64,000 nt of DNA, from positions 124,001 to 188,000 of the forward strand of contig NZ_BAGD01000106.1 in assembly GCF_000308635.1 (NCBI RefSeq), read 5' to 3'. Shown here piece after piece: positions 40,333-49,294 of the stretch; position 1 is the first letter of the stretch, and each line of letters opens with the position of its first letter. Source of the DNA: Nocardia otitidiscaviarum NBRC 14405 (lineage in GTDB: Bacteria; Actinomycetota; Actinomycetes; Mycobacteriales; Mycobacteriaceae). Made by a program: the position numbers and the translations under genes. The notes under the pieces are model-generated. The model saw nothing but the letters and a program-made list of their open reading frames with translations. It did not search any database and was not told the DNA's origin.

Positions 40333-43300
40333 CGGGCCGCACTCACCTCGGTCTCCACGGTGAGATCGACCGCGCCCTGGGCCTTTCCGTCCAGGGCCAG
40401 CAGCAGATCGGCCACCCACTGGAGCAGCTGCACATCGCGAATGCGATGTGCGCCGACACTGTCCTCCACGCGCGGCAGCGGCAGCTGAACGATCCCGGTG
40501 GCGGCACGGTAGCTGGCATTGGGGTAGATGCGCTTGAGCCGCAACTGTTTCGAGTCCGGCAGTTGCAGCGGCGCGATCTTCAACGTGGTGCCGGTGACGC
40601 CGATCTCGGTGACGCCGTACTCGCGGGCCAGCAGCTTCAGCTTGGCCACCGAGACCAGGCGGCCCACCTCCACCGGCAGCGGTCCATAACGGTCCACCAA
40701 CTCCTCGACCACGGCCGCGATGGCCGAATCATCCTGCGCGGCGGCCAGTTTGCGGTACGCCTCCAGGCGCAGCCGGTCGGAGCCGATGTAGTCGGGCGGG
40801 ATGTGCGCGTCCACGGGCAGGTCGATGCGCACCTCCTTGACCTCCTCATCCACGGTGATGGGCCGACCGTCGGCGGCGGCACGGTACGCCTCCACCGCCT
40901 CGCCCACCAACCGCACGTACAGATCGAAGCCGACCCCGGCCACATGTCCGGACTGTTCCGCGCCGAGCACATTGCCCGCGCCGCGAATCTCCAGATCCTT
41001 CATAGCGACCGCCATGCCCGCGCCCAGATCCGAGTTCTGCGAAATGGTGGCCAGCCGGTCGTAGGCGGTCTCGGTGAGCGGCTTCTCCGGCGGATACAGG
41101 AAGTAGGCGTAGCCGCGCTCGCGGCTGCGGCCCACCCGGCCGCGTAGCTGGTGCAGCTGCGACAGGCCGAGGGTGTCGGCGCGCTCCACGATCAGCGTAT
41201 TGGCATTGGAGATGTCCAACCCGGTCTCGATGATGGTGGTGGACACCAGCACGTCGTACTCGCGCTCCCAGAAGCCCTGCACGGTCTTCTCCAGCACGTC
41301 CTCGTTCATCTGGCCGTGCGCCACCACCACCCGCGCCTCGGGCACCAGATCACGAATCCGCTTGGCCGCCTTGTCGATCGAGGACACCCGGTTGTGCACG
41401 TAGAACACCTGGCCGTCGCGTAGCAGCTCGCGGCGAATGGCCGCGGCCACCTGCTTGTCGTTGTACGCGCCGACATAGGTGAGGATCGGATGCCGCTCCT
41501 CGGGCGGAGTGAGGATGGTGGACATCTCGCGGATTCCGGCCAGCGACATCTCCAGGGTGCGCGGAATCGGCGTGGCCGACATGGTGAGCACGTCCACGTG
41601 CGTGCGCAGCGCCTTGATGTGCTCCTTGTGCTCGACGCCGAACCGCTGTTCCTCGTCGATGATGACCAGGCCCAGATCCTTCCACCGGACGCCGGTCTGG
41701 AGCAGCCGGTGGGTGCCGACGACGATATCCACGTCACCGGCGGCCATCCCCTCCAGGATCTCCCGCGATTCGGCCGCGTCGGTGAAGCGAGAAAGCCCCT
41801 TCACGGTGACCGGGAAGCCCGCGGTGCGCTCGACGAAGGTCTGCAGATGCTGCTGCGCCAGCAGCGTGGTGGGCACCAGCACCGCCACCTGCTTGCCGTC
41901 CTGCACCGCCTTGAAGGCGGCGCGCACCGCGATCTCGGTCTTGCCGTAGCCGACATCACCGCAGACCACACGGTCCATCGGCACCGACTTCTCCATATCC
42001 GCCTTGACCTCGGCGATGGCGGTGAGCTGATCGGCGGTCTCGGTGAAGGCGAAGGCGTCCTCCATCTCCTGCTGCCACGGCGTGTCCGGGCCGAAGGCGT
42101 GACCGGGCGCGGCCTGGCGCGCCGCGTACAGCTGCACCAGCTCGGTGGCGATCTCGCGCACCGCCTTGCGCGCCTTGCGCTTGGTGTTCGCCCAGTCGGA
42201 GCCGCCGAGTTTGGACAGCGACGGCATCTCGCCGCCGACGTAGCGGGAGAGCTGGTCGAGCGCGTCCATGGGGACGAACAGCCGGTCGCCGGGCTGGCCG
42301 CGCTTGGACGGCGCGTACTCGATCACCAGGTATTCGCGGCGGGCACCGCCGACGGTGCGTTCGATCATCTCCACGAAGCGGCCGATGCCGTGCTGATCGT
42401 GCACGACCATGTCCCCGGCCCGCAGCGCCAGCGGGTCGACCTGATTGCGGCGGCGAGCGGCGAGCTTCTTGCCCTCCTGCGGGGCGGTGACGCGGTTGCC
42501 GGTGAGGTCGGATTCCGCGACCACCACCAGCTTGGCGTCGTCGAACACGATGCCGTCGTGCAGCGAACCGCACAGCACGCCGACCAGACCGTCGACCGGC
42601 TGCGCCCCCGGCTCCAGCGCCGTGGCGGGCACCTCGGCGTCACGCAGCCGTTCCAGCACGCGCTGCGCCGTACCGTGTCCCGCGACCACGATCACCGCGC
42701 GCCCGCCGGTGGTGACGTGGGCGCGCAGCGACGCGAAGATGGTGGCGACCAGTTCCTCGGAACCGAGGGCGGCGGGGGCGGACAGCACCGGCAGCGCGAT
42801 CTCGTTCGGATCGTCGGCGGCCAGCGGGCTCAATGTCCACCAGGCCAGGCCCCGCCGCTCGGCGTCGGCGTGCACCTCGTCCAGGCCGCGGTAGGCGGAG
42901 GCGGCGAGGTCGAGTCCGTGCGCGCCCAGCGGCGCGGCCCCGCCGAAGGAGGCGGCCGTCCACGACGCCTCCAGGAACTCCTGGCCGGTGCGCACCAGAT
43001 CGGCCGCGCGGGTGCGGATCTTCTCCGGATCGCAGAGCAGCACCTGGGTGTGCGCCGGCAGGGCATCGGTGAGCAGCTGCAGTTCGCCCGGTTGCAGCAC
43101 CGGCAGCAGCGCCTCCATCCCCTCCACGGGGATGCCCTGGGCCAGCTTGTCCAACATCTCCACCAGGGCGGCGTCGGCCGGGTTCTCGGTGGCGACCTGG
43201 GCGGCACGCTCACGAAGGTCGTTGGTGAGCAACAGTTCCCGGCAGGGCTGGGCGATCACCACCTCGGTGGGGATATCGGGCAGCGAGCGCTGGTCGGCGA

Positions 43301-43946
43301 CCGAGAAGGCACGCAGCTCGCTCACCTCGTCGCCCCAGAACTCCACGCGCACAGGGTGATCGGCGGTGGGCGGGAAGAGGTCGAGAATGCCGCCGCGCAC
43401 CGCGAACTCGCCGCGCTTGCCCACCATGTCGACCCGCTCGTAGGCGAATTCCACCAGCCGCGTGAGCAATTCGTCGAAGTCGTGCTGCGCGCCCAGGCGC
43501 AGGACGATGGGCTCGATATCGCCGAGCCCGCGCGCCATGGGCTGCATGAGCGAGCGCACGGTGGTCACCACCGCGCGCAGCGGTTCGCCGTAGAGCGTCT
43601 CGTCGGGGTGTGCCAGCCGCCGCAGCACCTGGAGCCGCCGCCCCACGGTGTCGGCGCTCGGGGACAGCCGCTCGTGCGGCAGCGTCTCCCACGACGGGAA
43701 CTGCGCCACGGCGTCGCCCAGGATCTCCGCGAGCTCCACGGTGAGGTCGTCGGCCTCCCGCCCGGTGGCCGTCACCACCACCAGCGGCCGCTGCTCGGCA
43801 ATGGTCGCCGCCACGAACGGCCGCACCGCCGACGGCGCGACCAGCATGGCCGACTCCCGCCCGATCAACCCCGCGACCTGCCGCAGCGCCGTATCGGCCG
43901 CAGCCGCCGCGGCCAGTCCGGCCAGAGGTGGACGGTTCGAGGACAT
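40329..43946 (-). CDS. mfd: Transcription-repair coupling factor
   Basis: A 1205-aa SF2 translocase that displaces stalled RNA polymerase and recruits UvrA, full length for the family (Rv1020). Visible parts: the UvrB-like N-terminal module (VGKRGEFAVRGGILDLFPP), the RNA polymerase-interacting domain (GDMVVHDQHGIGRFVEM), helicase motifs I VCGDVGYGKTEIAVRAAFKA, Ia VLVPTTLLAQQH, II IIDEEQRFG, III TMSATPIPRTL, and V-VI (STTIIETGLDISNANTLIVE, QLRGRVGRSRERGYAYF), then the TRCF C-terminal domain with ILGMFV-type EVKEVRIDLPVDAHIP. The downstream mazG overlaps it. ATG 43946 starts MSSNRPPLAGLAAA. Confidence 0.97.
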   Translation of the reverse strand: MSSNRPPLAGLAAAAAADTALRQVAGLIGRESAMLVAPSAVRPFVAATIAEQRPLVVVTATGREADDLTVELAEILGDAVAQFPSWETLPHERLSPSADTVGRRLQVLRRLAHPDETLYGEPLRAVVTTVRSLMQPMARGLGDIEPIVLRLGAQHDFDELLTRLVEFAYERVDMVGKRGEFAVRGGILDLFPPTADHPVRVEFWGDEVSELRAFSVADQRSLPDIPTEVVIAQPCRELLLTNDLRERAAQVATENPADAALVEMLDKLAQGIPVEGMEALLPVLQPGELQLLTDALPAHTQVLLCDPEKIRTRAADLVRTGQEFLEASWTAASFGGAAPLGAHGLDLAASAYRGLDEVHADAERRGLAWWTLSPLAADDPNEIALPVLSAPAALGSEELVATIFASLRAHVTTGGRAVIVVAGHGTAQRVLERLRDAEVPATALEPGAQPVDGLVGVLCGSLHDGIVFDDAKLVVVAESDLTGNRVTAPQEGKKLAARRRNQVDPLALRAGDMVVHDQHGIGRFVEMIERTVGGARREYLVIEYAPSKRGQPGDRLFVPMDALDQLSRYVGGEMPSLSKLGGSDWANTKRKARKAVREIATELVQLYAARQAAPGHAFGPDTPWQQEMEDAFAFTETADQLTAIAEVKADMEKSVPMDRVVCGDVGYGKTEIAVRAAFKAVQDGKQVAVLVPTTLLAQQHLQTFVERTAGFPVTVKGLSRFTDAAESREILEGMAAGDVDIVVGTHRLLQTGVRWKDLGLVIIDEEQRFGVEHKEHIKALRTHVDVLTMSATPIPRTLEMSLAGIREMSTILTPPEERHPILTYVGAYNDKQVAAAIRRELLRDGQVFYVHNRVSSIDKAAKRIRDLVPEARVVVAHGQMNEDVLEKTVQGFWEREYDVLVSTTIIETGLDISNANTLIVERADTLGLSQLHQLRGRVGRSRERGYAYFLYPPEKPLTETAYDRLATISQNSDLGAGMAVAMKDLEIRGAGNVLGAEQSGHVAGVGFDLYVRLVGEAVEAYRAAADGRPITVDEEVKEVRIDLPVDAHIPPDYIGSDRLRLEAYRKLAAAQDDSAIAAVVEELVDRYGPLPVEVGRLVSVAKLKLLAREYGVTEIGVTGTTLKIAPLQLPDSKQLRLKRIYPNASYRAATGIVQLPLPRVEDSVGAHRIRDVQLLQWVADLLLALDGKAQGAVDLTVETEVSAAR

Positions 43947-44190
43947 GGGCAGACTCCTGGACGCGGATCAGCGATTCGGACGGCCAGCCGAGTCTAGTTG
44001 TTCACGCCGACACCGCACCCCGCCGCCCCACGCGGCGAGCATGCCGAACACCGACGGAGGCGACACACCACACTCATCGAGTGCGCGCCACCCCGCACGG
44101 CCCCCGAATCACCCCCACCTGCGCCGTACCCCAACTCCGCCCACCGGCGATCAACCCGCCAGGATTCACCACTCCACACCGGCAACACCC

Positions 44191-44293
44191 CGGGGTTTGC
44201 GGCGCGTCCCGGTTCTGGACTGACCAGAGCGGGGGAGCGAAGCGGAGGAGCGGCGGGAAGGAAGAACCGGGACTTCCAGCGCCGCAAACCCCG
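44191..44293. repeat. Long inverted repeat (26 bp paired) between mfd and a TetR gene
   Basis: CGGGGTTTGCGGCGC (44191-44205) pairs exactly with 44279-44293, and GTCCCGGTTCT (44206-44216) with 44263-44273; a 5-base bulge (44274-44278) separates the arms on one side. The loop of 46 bases is rich in GAGCGAAGCGGAG-type purine repeats. The element fills part of the 407-bp gap between the start of mfd (43946) and the end of the TetR gene (44354). It may be a terminator of the latter or a dispersed repeat element. Confidence 0.8.
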
Positions 44294-44353
44294 CCGGAGC
44301 GGAGCGGAGGCCAAAAATTACAGCACGTAGCGGCGCAGGCGGCGGGCGGCGAA

Positions 44354-44965
44354 CTAGCGGAAGTAGGCGACCTTCTCCTCCGGGACGATGGAGGGGAGCA
44401 GGAAGTACCAGGCGCGTTCCATGCGGTTCGCCATCTGGTCGATGGAATCGGTGCTGACGGCGACGATGTGCACGCCGGTGGTCATCTCCTGCAACAGCAG
44501 GCCGATGGTCTCGGGGTCGAGGTCCGGCTTCAGGTCGCCCTGGGCGATGGCGCGTTCGGCGAGCAAACGGTGGGTCTCGCCCCAGGTCTTGGCGATATTG
44601 TCGCCGTTCGCGCCGCGGTAGTCGCCGATCTGGTGGGTCAGTTTGAGCATGGCCCCGACCATCGGATCGTTCATGGTCAGGTCCGCGACCACGTAGGTGA
44701 TCCCGATGCACGCCTCCAGGGCGGGCACGCGCGGATCGAAGAAGCCCTGGCAGGCGCTGACGAGTCGCTCATTGCCCTGGTCGACCACCGCGCGCGCCAG
44801 TTCTTCCTTCGAGCCGAAGTGAAAGTACAAGGCGCCCTTGGTCACATTCGACTGCGCGATGATCTCCGACAGGCTCGCGTTCGCGTAGCCCAATCGCAGA
44901 AAGACATCGGCAGCACCCGCGAGCACGGAATCGCGAGTGATCTCCGCACGCGCTTGCCTAGCCAT
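44354..44965 (-). CDS. TetR-family regulator, gamma-butyrolactone-receptor-like
   Basis: A 203-aa TetR repressor. The helix-turn-helix is in residues 10-55 (VFLRLGYANASLSEIIAQSN, VTKGALYFHFGSKEELARAV), where TKGALYFHFxSKEELA is the signature shared with the autoregulator (ScbR/ArpA) receptors. The ligand domain has the long helices expected (GITYVVADLTMNDPMVGAML; LHREMTTGV-like LLLQEMTTGVHIVAVS). Such proteins sense gamma-butyrolactones or small acids and control secondary metabolism, but no butyrolactone synthase (AfsA) lies nearby. An 18-bp tandem repeat precedes its start at 44993-45028 and is a likely operator. Confidence 0.9.
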   Translation of the reverse strand: MARQARAEITRDSVLAGAADVFLRLGYANASLSEIIAQSNVTKGALYFHFGSKEELARAVVDQGNERLVSACQGFFDPRVPALEACIGITYVVADLTMNDPMVGAMLKLTHQIGDYRGANGDNIAKTWGETHRLLAERAIAQGDLKPDLDPETIGLLLQEMTTGVHIVAVSTDSIDQMANRMERAWYFLLPSIVPEEKVAYFR

Positions 44966-44992
44966 CAGATCCGCCTGTCATCAAACCAGCCA

Positions 44993-45028
44993 TCCTGAAG
45001 TAGACCGACATCCCGAAGTAGACCGACA
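44993..45028. repeat. 18-bp tandem repeat upstream of the TetR gene, probable operator
   Basis: TCCTGAAGTAGACCGACA (44993-45010) is followed at once by TCCCGAAGTAGACCGACA (45011-45028), 17 of 18 identical. The repeats end 28 bases before the TetR start codon at 44965, as expected for autoregulatory binding sites. Confidence 0.65.
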
Positions 45029-45181
45029 TCACAGCTCGAACAGCACTCGAAGGATGGGTGAACCGTACCACCCGACTGCGCGCCGCCAGCCGATTCGAGC
45101 ATTCGGCCCGTCCTCCTTCGCAATTCGCTGGTTAACTGTCCAGTTCCGCCCCCGCATAACCGACATTTCACGTGACCGTGT

Positions 45182-45904
45182 TCATACCCCTTTGCGGGCG
45201 GGCCATTCCGACGCCAGCTTGGGGTCCGCTTCCAAATGCGTGAGACCGTTCCAGCACAGATTCACCAGGTGCGCGGCGACCACTTCCTTGGAGGGCTGCC
45301 GTTCGTCGAGCCACCAGGTGGCCGCGGTCGCGACCATGCCGACGAGCGCCTGCGCGTACAGGGTCGCGAGGCTCGTATCGAAACCTCGCTTTTCGAAATC
45401 CCCGGCGAGTATGTGCGCCACCTGATTCACCGCCTCGTTGAGCAGGCTGGAGTAGGTGCCCTCGGCGGCGGAGGCGGGCTGGTCGCGCATGAGGATGCGG
45501 AACCCGTCGGTGCGCTCCTCCATATAGGTGAGCAACGCCAGCGCCACCTGTTCCAGCCGCACCCGCGACCGGTTCTGGGTGAGGGAGGCGGTGATCATGT
45601 CGAGCAAGGTGGACATCTCACGGTCCACCACCACCGCGTACAACCCTTCCTTACCCCCGAAATGCTCGTACACCACGGGTTTCGAGACCTGGGCCCGCTG
45701 CGCGATCTCCTCTATCGACGTCGCGTCGTAGCCCCGCTCGGCGAACAGCGCCCGCCCGATCTCGATCAACTGTTGCCGCCGCTGGGTCCCGGTCATACGC
45801 GGGCGCGACACGCGGTTCCCCTCACCCGAACCCACCGCTTCGCCTCCCTGCGATCCAACCGACTGTCCTACAACTGTTTCAGATCGTGCCGCCTCGGCGC
45901 TCAT
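45182..45904 (-). CDS. TetR/AcrR-family regulator (Rv1019-like)
   Basis: A 240-aa TetR-family protein in the same position relative to mfd and glmU as Rv1019. After a disordered 35-residue N-terminus, the helix-turn-helix spans about residues 38-85 (RRQQLIEIGRALFAERGYDA, EIAQRAQVSKPVVYEHFGGK). The rest is the helical ligand-binding and dimer domain, with FRILMRDQPASAAEG and ATWWLDERQPSKEVVAAHLVNL. ATG 45904 (MSAEAARSE) is the first start; ATG or GTG codons near residue 30 are possible. Rv1019 is reported as an autoregulated repressor; the ligand is unknown. Confidence 0.88.
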   Translation of the reverse strand: MSAEAARSETVVGQSVGSQGGEAVGSGEGNRVSRPRMTGTQRRQQLIEIGRALFAERGYDATSIEEIAQRAQVSKPVVYEHFGGKEGLYAVVVDREMSTLLDMITASLTQNRSRVRLEQVALALLTYMEERTDGFRILMRDQPASAAEGTYSSLLNEAVNQVAHILAGDFEKRGFDTSLATLYAQALVGMVATAATWWLDERQPSKEVVAAHLVNLCWNGLTHLEADPKLASEWPARKGV

Positions 45905-46160
45905 CCACCCGTGCGATTCGCTCCTTCGCGTTCGTGAAACGCAACAACTGATCTAGCATGGTTCCGGGTAACTCACCGGGAACGACCAAAACTCGGCCAC
46001 GTCGTCCACCGCCGGTCCACGGCGAGGGTCGCGGAGCACCCTACGACCGGCGAACGACGCGGGGCGGCGGGGGAGAGTGGCGGGTGGCCGCGTCTTCATG
46101 CGAGGATCGTTCCCGCATGCCACGACGCACGGGCGTACCAAACGGTCCGCCGGTGTGCAA

Positions 46161-46231
46161 TCCGCCGTAGTGTAATGGCAGCACAACTGATTTTGGTTCA
46201 GTTTGTCCAGGTTCGAGTCCTGGCGGCGGAG
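46161..46231 (+). tRNA. tRNA-Gln (anticodon UUG)
   Basis: Acceptor TCCGCCG pairs with CGGCGGA, the anticodon arm ACTGA-TTTTGGT-TCAGT carries UUG, and the T arm is CCAGG-TTCGAGT-CCTGG. Discriminator G at 46231, no encoded CCA, 71 nt. It lies 76 bases upstream of glmU. Confidence 0.96.
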
Positions 46232-46307
46232 CAAGTCTTGCCAACGGGAAGGCCATGTGCCCACCACGACAGCCCCACTAACGATGACAGGCAGCCGAGG
46301 GAGATCC

Positions 46308-47789
46308 ATGCCACAGCAGACCGCCGTCGTCGTTCTCGCCGCCGGAGCCGGAACCCGAATGCGGTCCAAGACCCCCAAGGTGTTGCACCCACTGGGCGGC
46401 CGAAGCATGCTCGCGCACGCGCTGCATGCGGCGAACGAGATCGACCCCGCGCATCTCATCACCGTGGTCGGGCACGACCGCGAACAAGTGGGAGCGGCCG
46501 TCGGGCGGGTGAGCGCGGAACTCGGACGTGAGGTGACCCTCGCCGTGCAGGAGGAGCAGCGCGGCACCGGGCACGCGGTGCAGTGCGCGCTCACCGCCCT
46601 GCCCGCCGACTTCTCCGGCGACCTGCTGGTCACCTACGCCGATGTGCCGCTGCTGGACGGGCACACCCTCAACGCCCTGCTCGACGAGCACCGCAGCTAC
46701 GCCGACAGCTCCGCCGTCACCGTGCTCACCTTCGAGCCCGACGACCCGAACGGCTACGGCCGCATCATGCGCGACGCGAACGGCCGGGTGCTCGAGATCG
46801 TGGAGCACGCCGACGCCACCCCCGAACAGGCCGCCATCACCGAGGTCAACTCGGGCGTCTACGTGTTCGACGCCGCGGTGCTGCGGGTCATGATCGGCCG
46901 CATCGACACCGCCAACGCCCGGCACGAGCTGTACCTCACCGATGTGCTGAAGCTGGCCCGCGAGGCCGGGCACGCGGTGCACGGGGCGCGGTTGCTGGAC
47001 TGGGCCAAGGTCACCGGAGTCAACGACCGGGTGCAGCTGGCCGAGGCCGGGCGCACGCTCAACCGCTACATCGTGGAGCGGCACATGCGCTCCGGGGTCA
47101 CCGTCATCGACCCGACCACCACCTGGATCGACGCCAGTGTGCGCATCGGTCGCGACGCCGTGATCCGACCGGGCGTACAGCTGTTGGGCGACACCGTGAT
47201 CGGCGAGGACGCCGAGATCGGGCCGGACAGTACTCTCACCGATGTGGTGGTCGGCGACGGCGCGCGGGTGGTGCGCACCCACGGCGACGGCGCGACCATC
47301 GGGGCGGGCGCGAATATCGGACCCTTCACCTATCTGCGGCCGGGCACCGTGGTGGGGGTCTCCGGCAAGCTCGGAGCCTTCGTCGAAACCAAGAACGCCA
47401 CCATCGGCGCGCATTCCAAGGTTCCGCACCTGACCTACGTCGGAGATGCGACGATAGGCGAGCACAGCAACATCGGCGCGTCCAGCGTCTTCGTCAACTA
47501 CGACGGGGTGAAGAAGCACCACACGGTGGTCGGATCCCATGTGCGCACGGGCAGCGACACCATGTTCGTGGCACCGGTGACGGTGGGTGACGGGGCGTAT
47601 ACCGCGGCGGGTACTGTGCTGCGTAGAAACGTCCCCCCGGGTGCGCTCGCCGTGTCCGGTGGTGCGCAGCGCAATATGGAGGGCTGGGTGCAGCGCAACC
47701 GGCCCGGCACGGAAGCCGCCCGCGCGGCCGAGGCCGCTCTCGCGGCCGCAGACACAACCAACGAGCAAAAGGATGGCGAACGTCAGTGA
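46308..47789 (+). CDS. glmU: Bifunctional UDP-GlcNAc pyrophosphorylase / GlcN-1-P acetyltransferase
   Basis: A 493-aa enzyme making UDP-GlcNAc for peptidoglycan and the cell-wall linkage unit (Rv1018c, 495 aa). The N-terminal uridylyltransferase has VVVLAAGAGTRMRSKTPKVL at residues 8-27, and QRGTGHAVQCAL and YADVPLLDG in the middle. The C-terminal left-handed beta-helix shows hexapeptide repeats (IGRDAVIRPGVQLLGDTVIG, IGAGANIGPFTYLRPGT) and the acetyltransferase site SSVFVNYDGVKKHHT. ATG 46308 is chosen (GAGGGAG 5 bases upstream). A disordered Ala-rich tail closes it. It overlaps prs by GTGA. Confidence 0.97.
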   Translation: MPQQTAVVVLAAGAGTRMRSKTPKVLHPLGGRSMLAHALHAANEIDPAHLITVVGHDREQVGAAVGRVSAELGREVTLAVQEEQRGTGHAVQCALTALPADFSGDLLVTYADVPLLDGHTLNALLDEHRSYADSSAVTVLTFEPDDPNGYGRIMRDANGRVLEIVEHADATPEQAAITEVNSGVYVFDAAVLRVMIGRIDTANARHELYLTDVLKLAREAGHAVHGARLLDWAKVTGVNDRVQLAEAGRTLNRYIVERHMRSGVTVIDPTTTWIDASVRIGRDAVIRPGVQLLGDTVIGEDAEIGPDSTLTDVVVGDGARVVRTHGDGATIGAGANIGPFTYLRPGTVVGVSGKLGAFVETKNATIGAHSKVPHLTYVGDATIGEHSNIGASSVFVNYDGVKKHHTVVGSHVRTGSDTMFVAPVTVGDGAYTAAGTVLRRNVPPGALAVSGGAQRNMEGWVQRNRPGTEAARAAEAALAAADTTNEQKDGERQ

Positions 47790-48766
47790 CCGCGTTCTCT
47801 ACCGATAACCAGAAGAACCTGATGCTGTTCTCGGGACGCGCTCATCCCGAGTTGGCGGAGGAGGTGGCCAAGGCACTCGATGTCCACGTCACCCCGCAGA
47901 CCGCCCGGGACTTCGCCAATGGCGAGACCTTCGTCCGGTTCGAGGAATCGGTGCGCGGCTCCGACGCATTCGTCATCCAGAGCTTCCCGGCTCCGCTGAA
48001 CCAGTGGGTCATGGAGCACCTGATCATGCTGGACGCGCTCAAGCGCGGTTCGGCCAAGCGGATCACCTCGGTGCTGCCGTTCTACCCCTACGCCCGCCAG
48101 GACAAGAAGCACCGCGGCCGCGAGCCCATCTCCGCCCGCCTGATCGCGGACCTGCTCAAGACCGCGGGCGCGGACCGCATCATCACCGTCGACCTGCACA
48201 CCGATCAGATCCAGGGCTTCTTCGACGGCCCGGTCGATCACATGCACGCGCAGGTGCAGCTGGTCGAGCACATTCGCAACAACTACCCGCTGGAGAACGT
48301 CACCGTCGTCTCCCCCGACGCGGGCCGCGTGAAGGTCGCCGAGAAGTGGGCCAACGCGCTGGCCGACGCACCGATGGCGTTCATCCACAAGACCCGCGAC
48401 CCGCTGGTGCCCAACCAGGTGGTGGCCAACCGCGTGGTCGGTGAGGTCGAGGGCCGCACCTGCATCCTGATCGACGACATGATCGACACCGGCGGCACCA
48501 TCGCCGGCGCGGTGAACGTGCTCAAGGAGGCGGGCGCGACCGATGTGGTCATCGCCGCCACCCACGGGATCCTCTCCAGCCCGGCCGCCGAGCGGCTGGC
48601 GAAGTGCGGGGCGAAGGAGGTCGTGGTCACCAATACGCTGCCGCTGACCGAGGAGAAGAAGTTCCCGACGTTGACCGTGCTGTCGATCGCGCCGCTGCTG
48701 GCGCAGACCATCCGCGAGGTGTTCGAGAACGGTTCCGTCACCGGGCTTTTCAACGGCAACGCCTGA
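47786..48766 (+). CDS. prs: Ribose-phosphate pyrophosphokinase (PRPP synthetase)
   Basis: A 326-aa enzyme converting ribose 5-phosphate and ATP to PRPP for purine, pyrimidine, histidine, tryptophan and arabinose-donor (DPA) synthesis. The key loops are present: RPPK flexible loop PYARQDKKHRGREPIS, the metal-binding VDLHTDQIQGFFDGPVDH, and the PRPP-binding CILIDDMIDTGGTIAGA. GTG 47786 overlaps the glmU stop, so the two wall-precursor genes are coupled. A strong terminator follows. Confidence 0.97.
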   Translation: MTAFSTDNQKNLMLFSGRAHPELAEEVAKALDVHVTPQTARDFANGETFVRFEESVRGSDAFVIQSFPAPLNQWVMEHLIMLDALKRGSAKRITSVLPFYPYARQDKKHRGREPISARLIADLLKTAGADRIITVDLHTDQIQGFFDGPVDHMHAQVQLVEHIRNNYPLENVTVVSPDAGRVKVAEKWANALADAPMAFIHKTRDPLVPNQVVANRVVGEVEGRTCILIDDMIDTGGTIAGAVNVLKEAGATDVVIAATHGILSSPAAERLAKCGAKEVVVTNTLPLTEEKKFPTLTVLSIAPLLAQTIREVFENGSVTGLFNGNA

Positions 48767-48781
48767 GGTCCGCAGGGCAAG

Positions 48782-48809
48782 CCCCCGGCACCGATATCGG
48801 TGCCGGGGG
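48782..48809 (+). terminator. Terminator of the glmU-prs operon
   Basis: CCCCCGGCACCGAT (48782-48795) pairs exactly with ATCGGTGCCGGGGG (48796-48809), and flanking GGCAA/TTTGCC bases extend the stem. It begins 15 bases after the prs stop and is followed by TTT. Confidence 0.85.
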
Positions 48810-48906
48810 TTTGCCGTTTCCGGGGCGGTTTTCCGGTAGCGTTGAGCCGAAGCAGGTGATCGCCTGTTTGCTGCCGGTGTGCTGTAGCACGGAGAGGTGG
48901 TGGCCC

Positions 48907-49215
48907 ATGGCCGATGACGACGACCAGTTGATGGACGAGGTCCTCGACATGGACGATGACGACACCGACCTCGACTACGACCTCGGCGACGACGACCAGG
49001 CCGACGAGGTCCGCGAGTACGAGCGCTACATCTCCGACCCGCCGGAAGACCTGATCATCCGCAATCGCGAGAACGACGACCACGGCCGCCTCGGCATCGA
49101 GAGCGAACTCGACCAGGAGTGGACGCGCCGACGCCGACGCGAGGAAGCACGCGCCGAGGACGACCGGCCCGCCGAGGTCGCGGCCCTCGAGATCGTGGAC
49201 GAGCCGGGCGACTGA
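48907..49215 (+). CDS. Small, extremely acidic hypothetical protein
   Basis: A 102-aa protein whose first half is a run of Asp-rich segments (DEVLDMDDDDTDLDYDLGDD), with more than 40% acidic residues overall. The second half is charged and helical (ESELDQEWTRRRRREEARAE). No domain, signal peptide or Cys is present. It could be a histone-mimic, chaperone-like or metal-buffering protein, but nothing supports one of these. ATG 48907 has GAGAGG 9 bases upstream. It stands alone after the prs terminator. Confidence 0.7.
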   Translation: MADDDDQLMDEVLDMDDDDTDLDYDLGDDDQADEVREYERYISDPPEDLIIRNRENDDHGRLGIESELDQEWTRRRRREEARAEDDRPAEVAALEIVDEPGD

Positions 49216-49294
49216 ACCGGCGCTCTTTCGCCGAAACCCCCTGCGCTGTGATACCCATGGAAAGCGTTCACAGCACCAGTGAGGAGGGCGCGTC

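Noticed and set aside
41490..43997. 835-codon open frame antisense to mfd
   Set aside because: Its codons mirror the third-position GC bias of mfd and the protein is Arg/Gly/His-rich with no family features. mfd on the other strand is complete.
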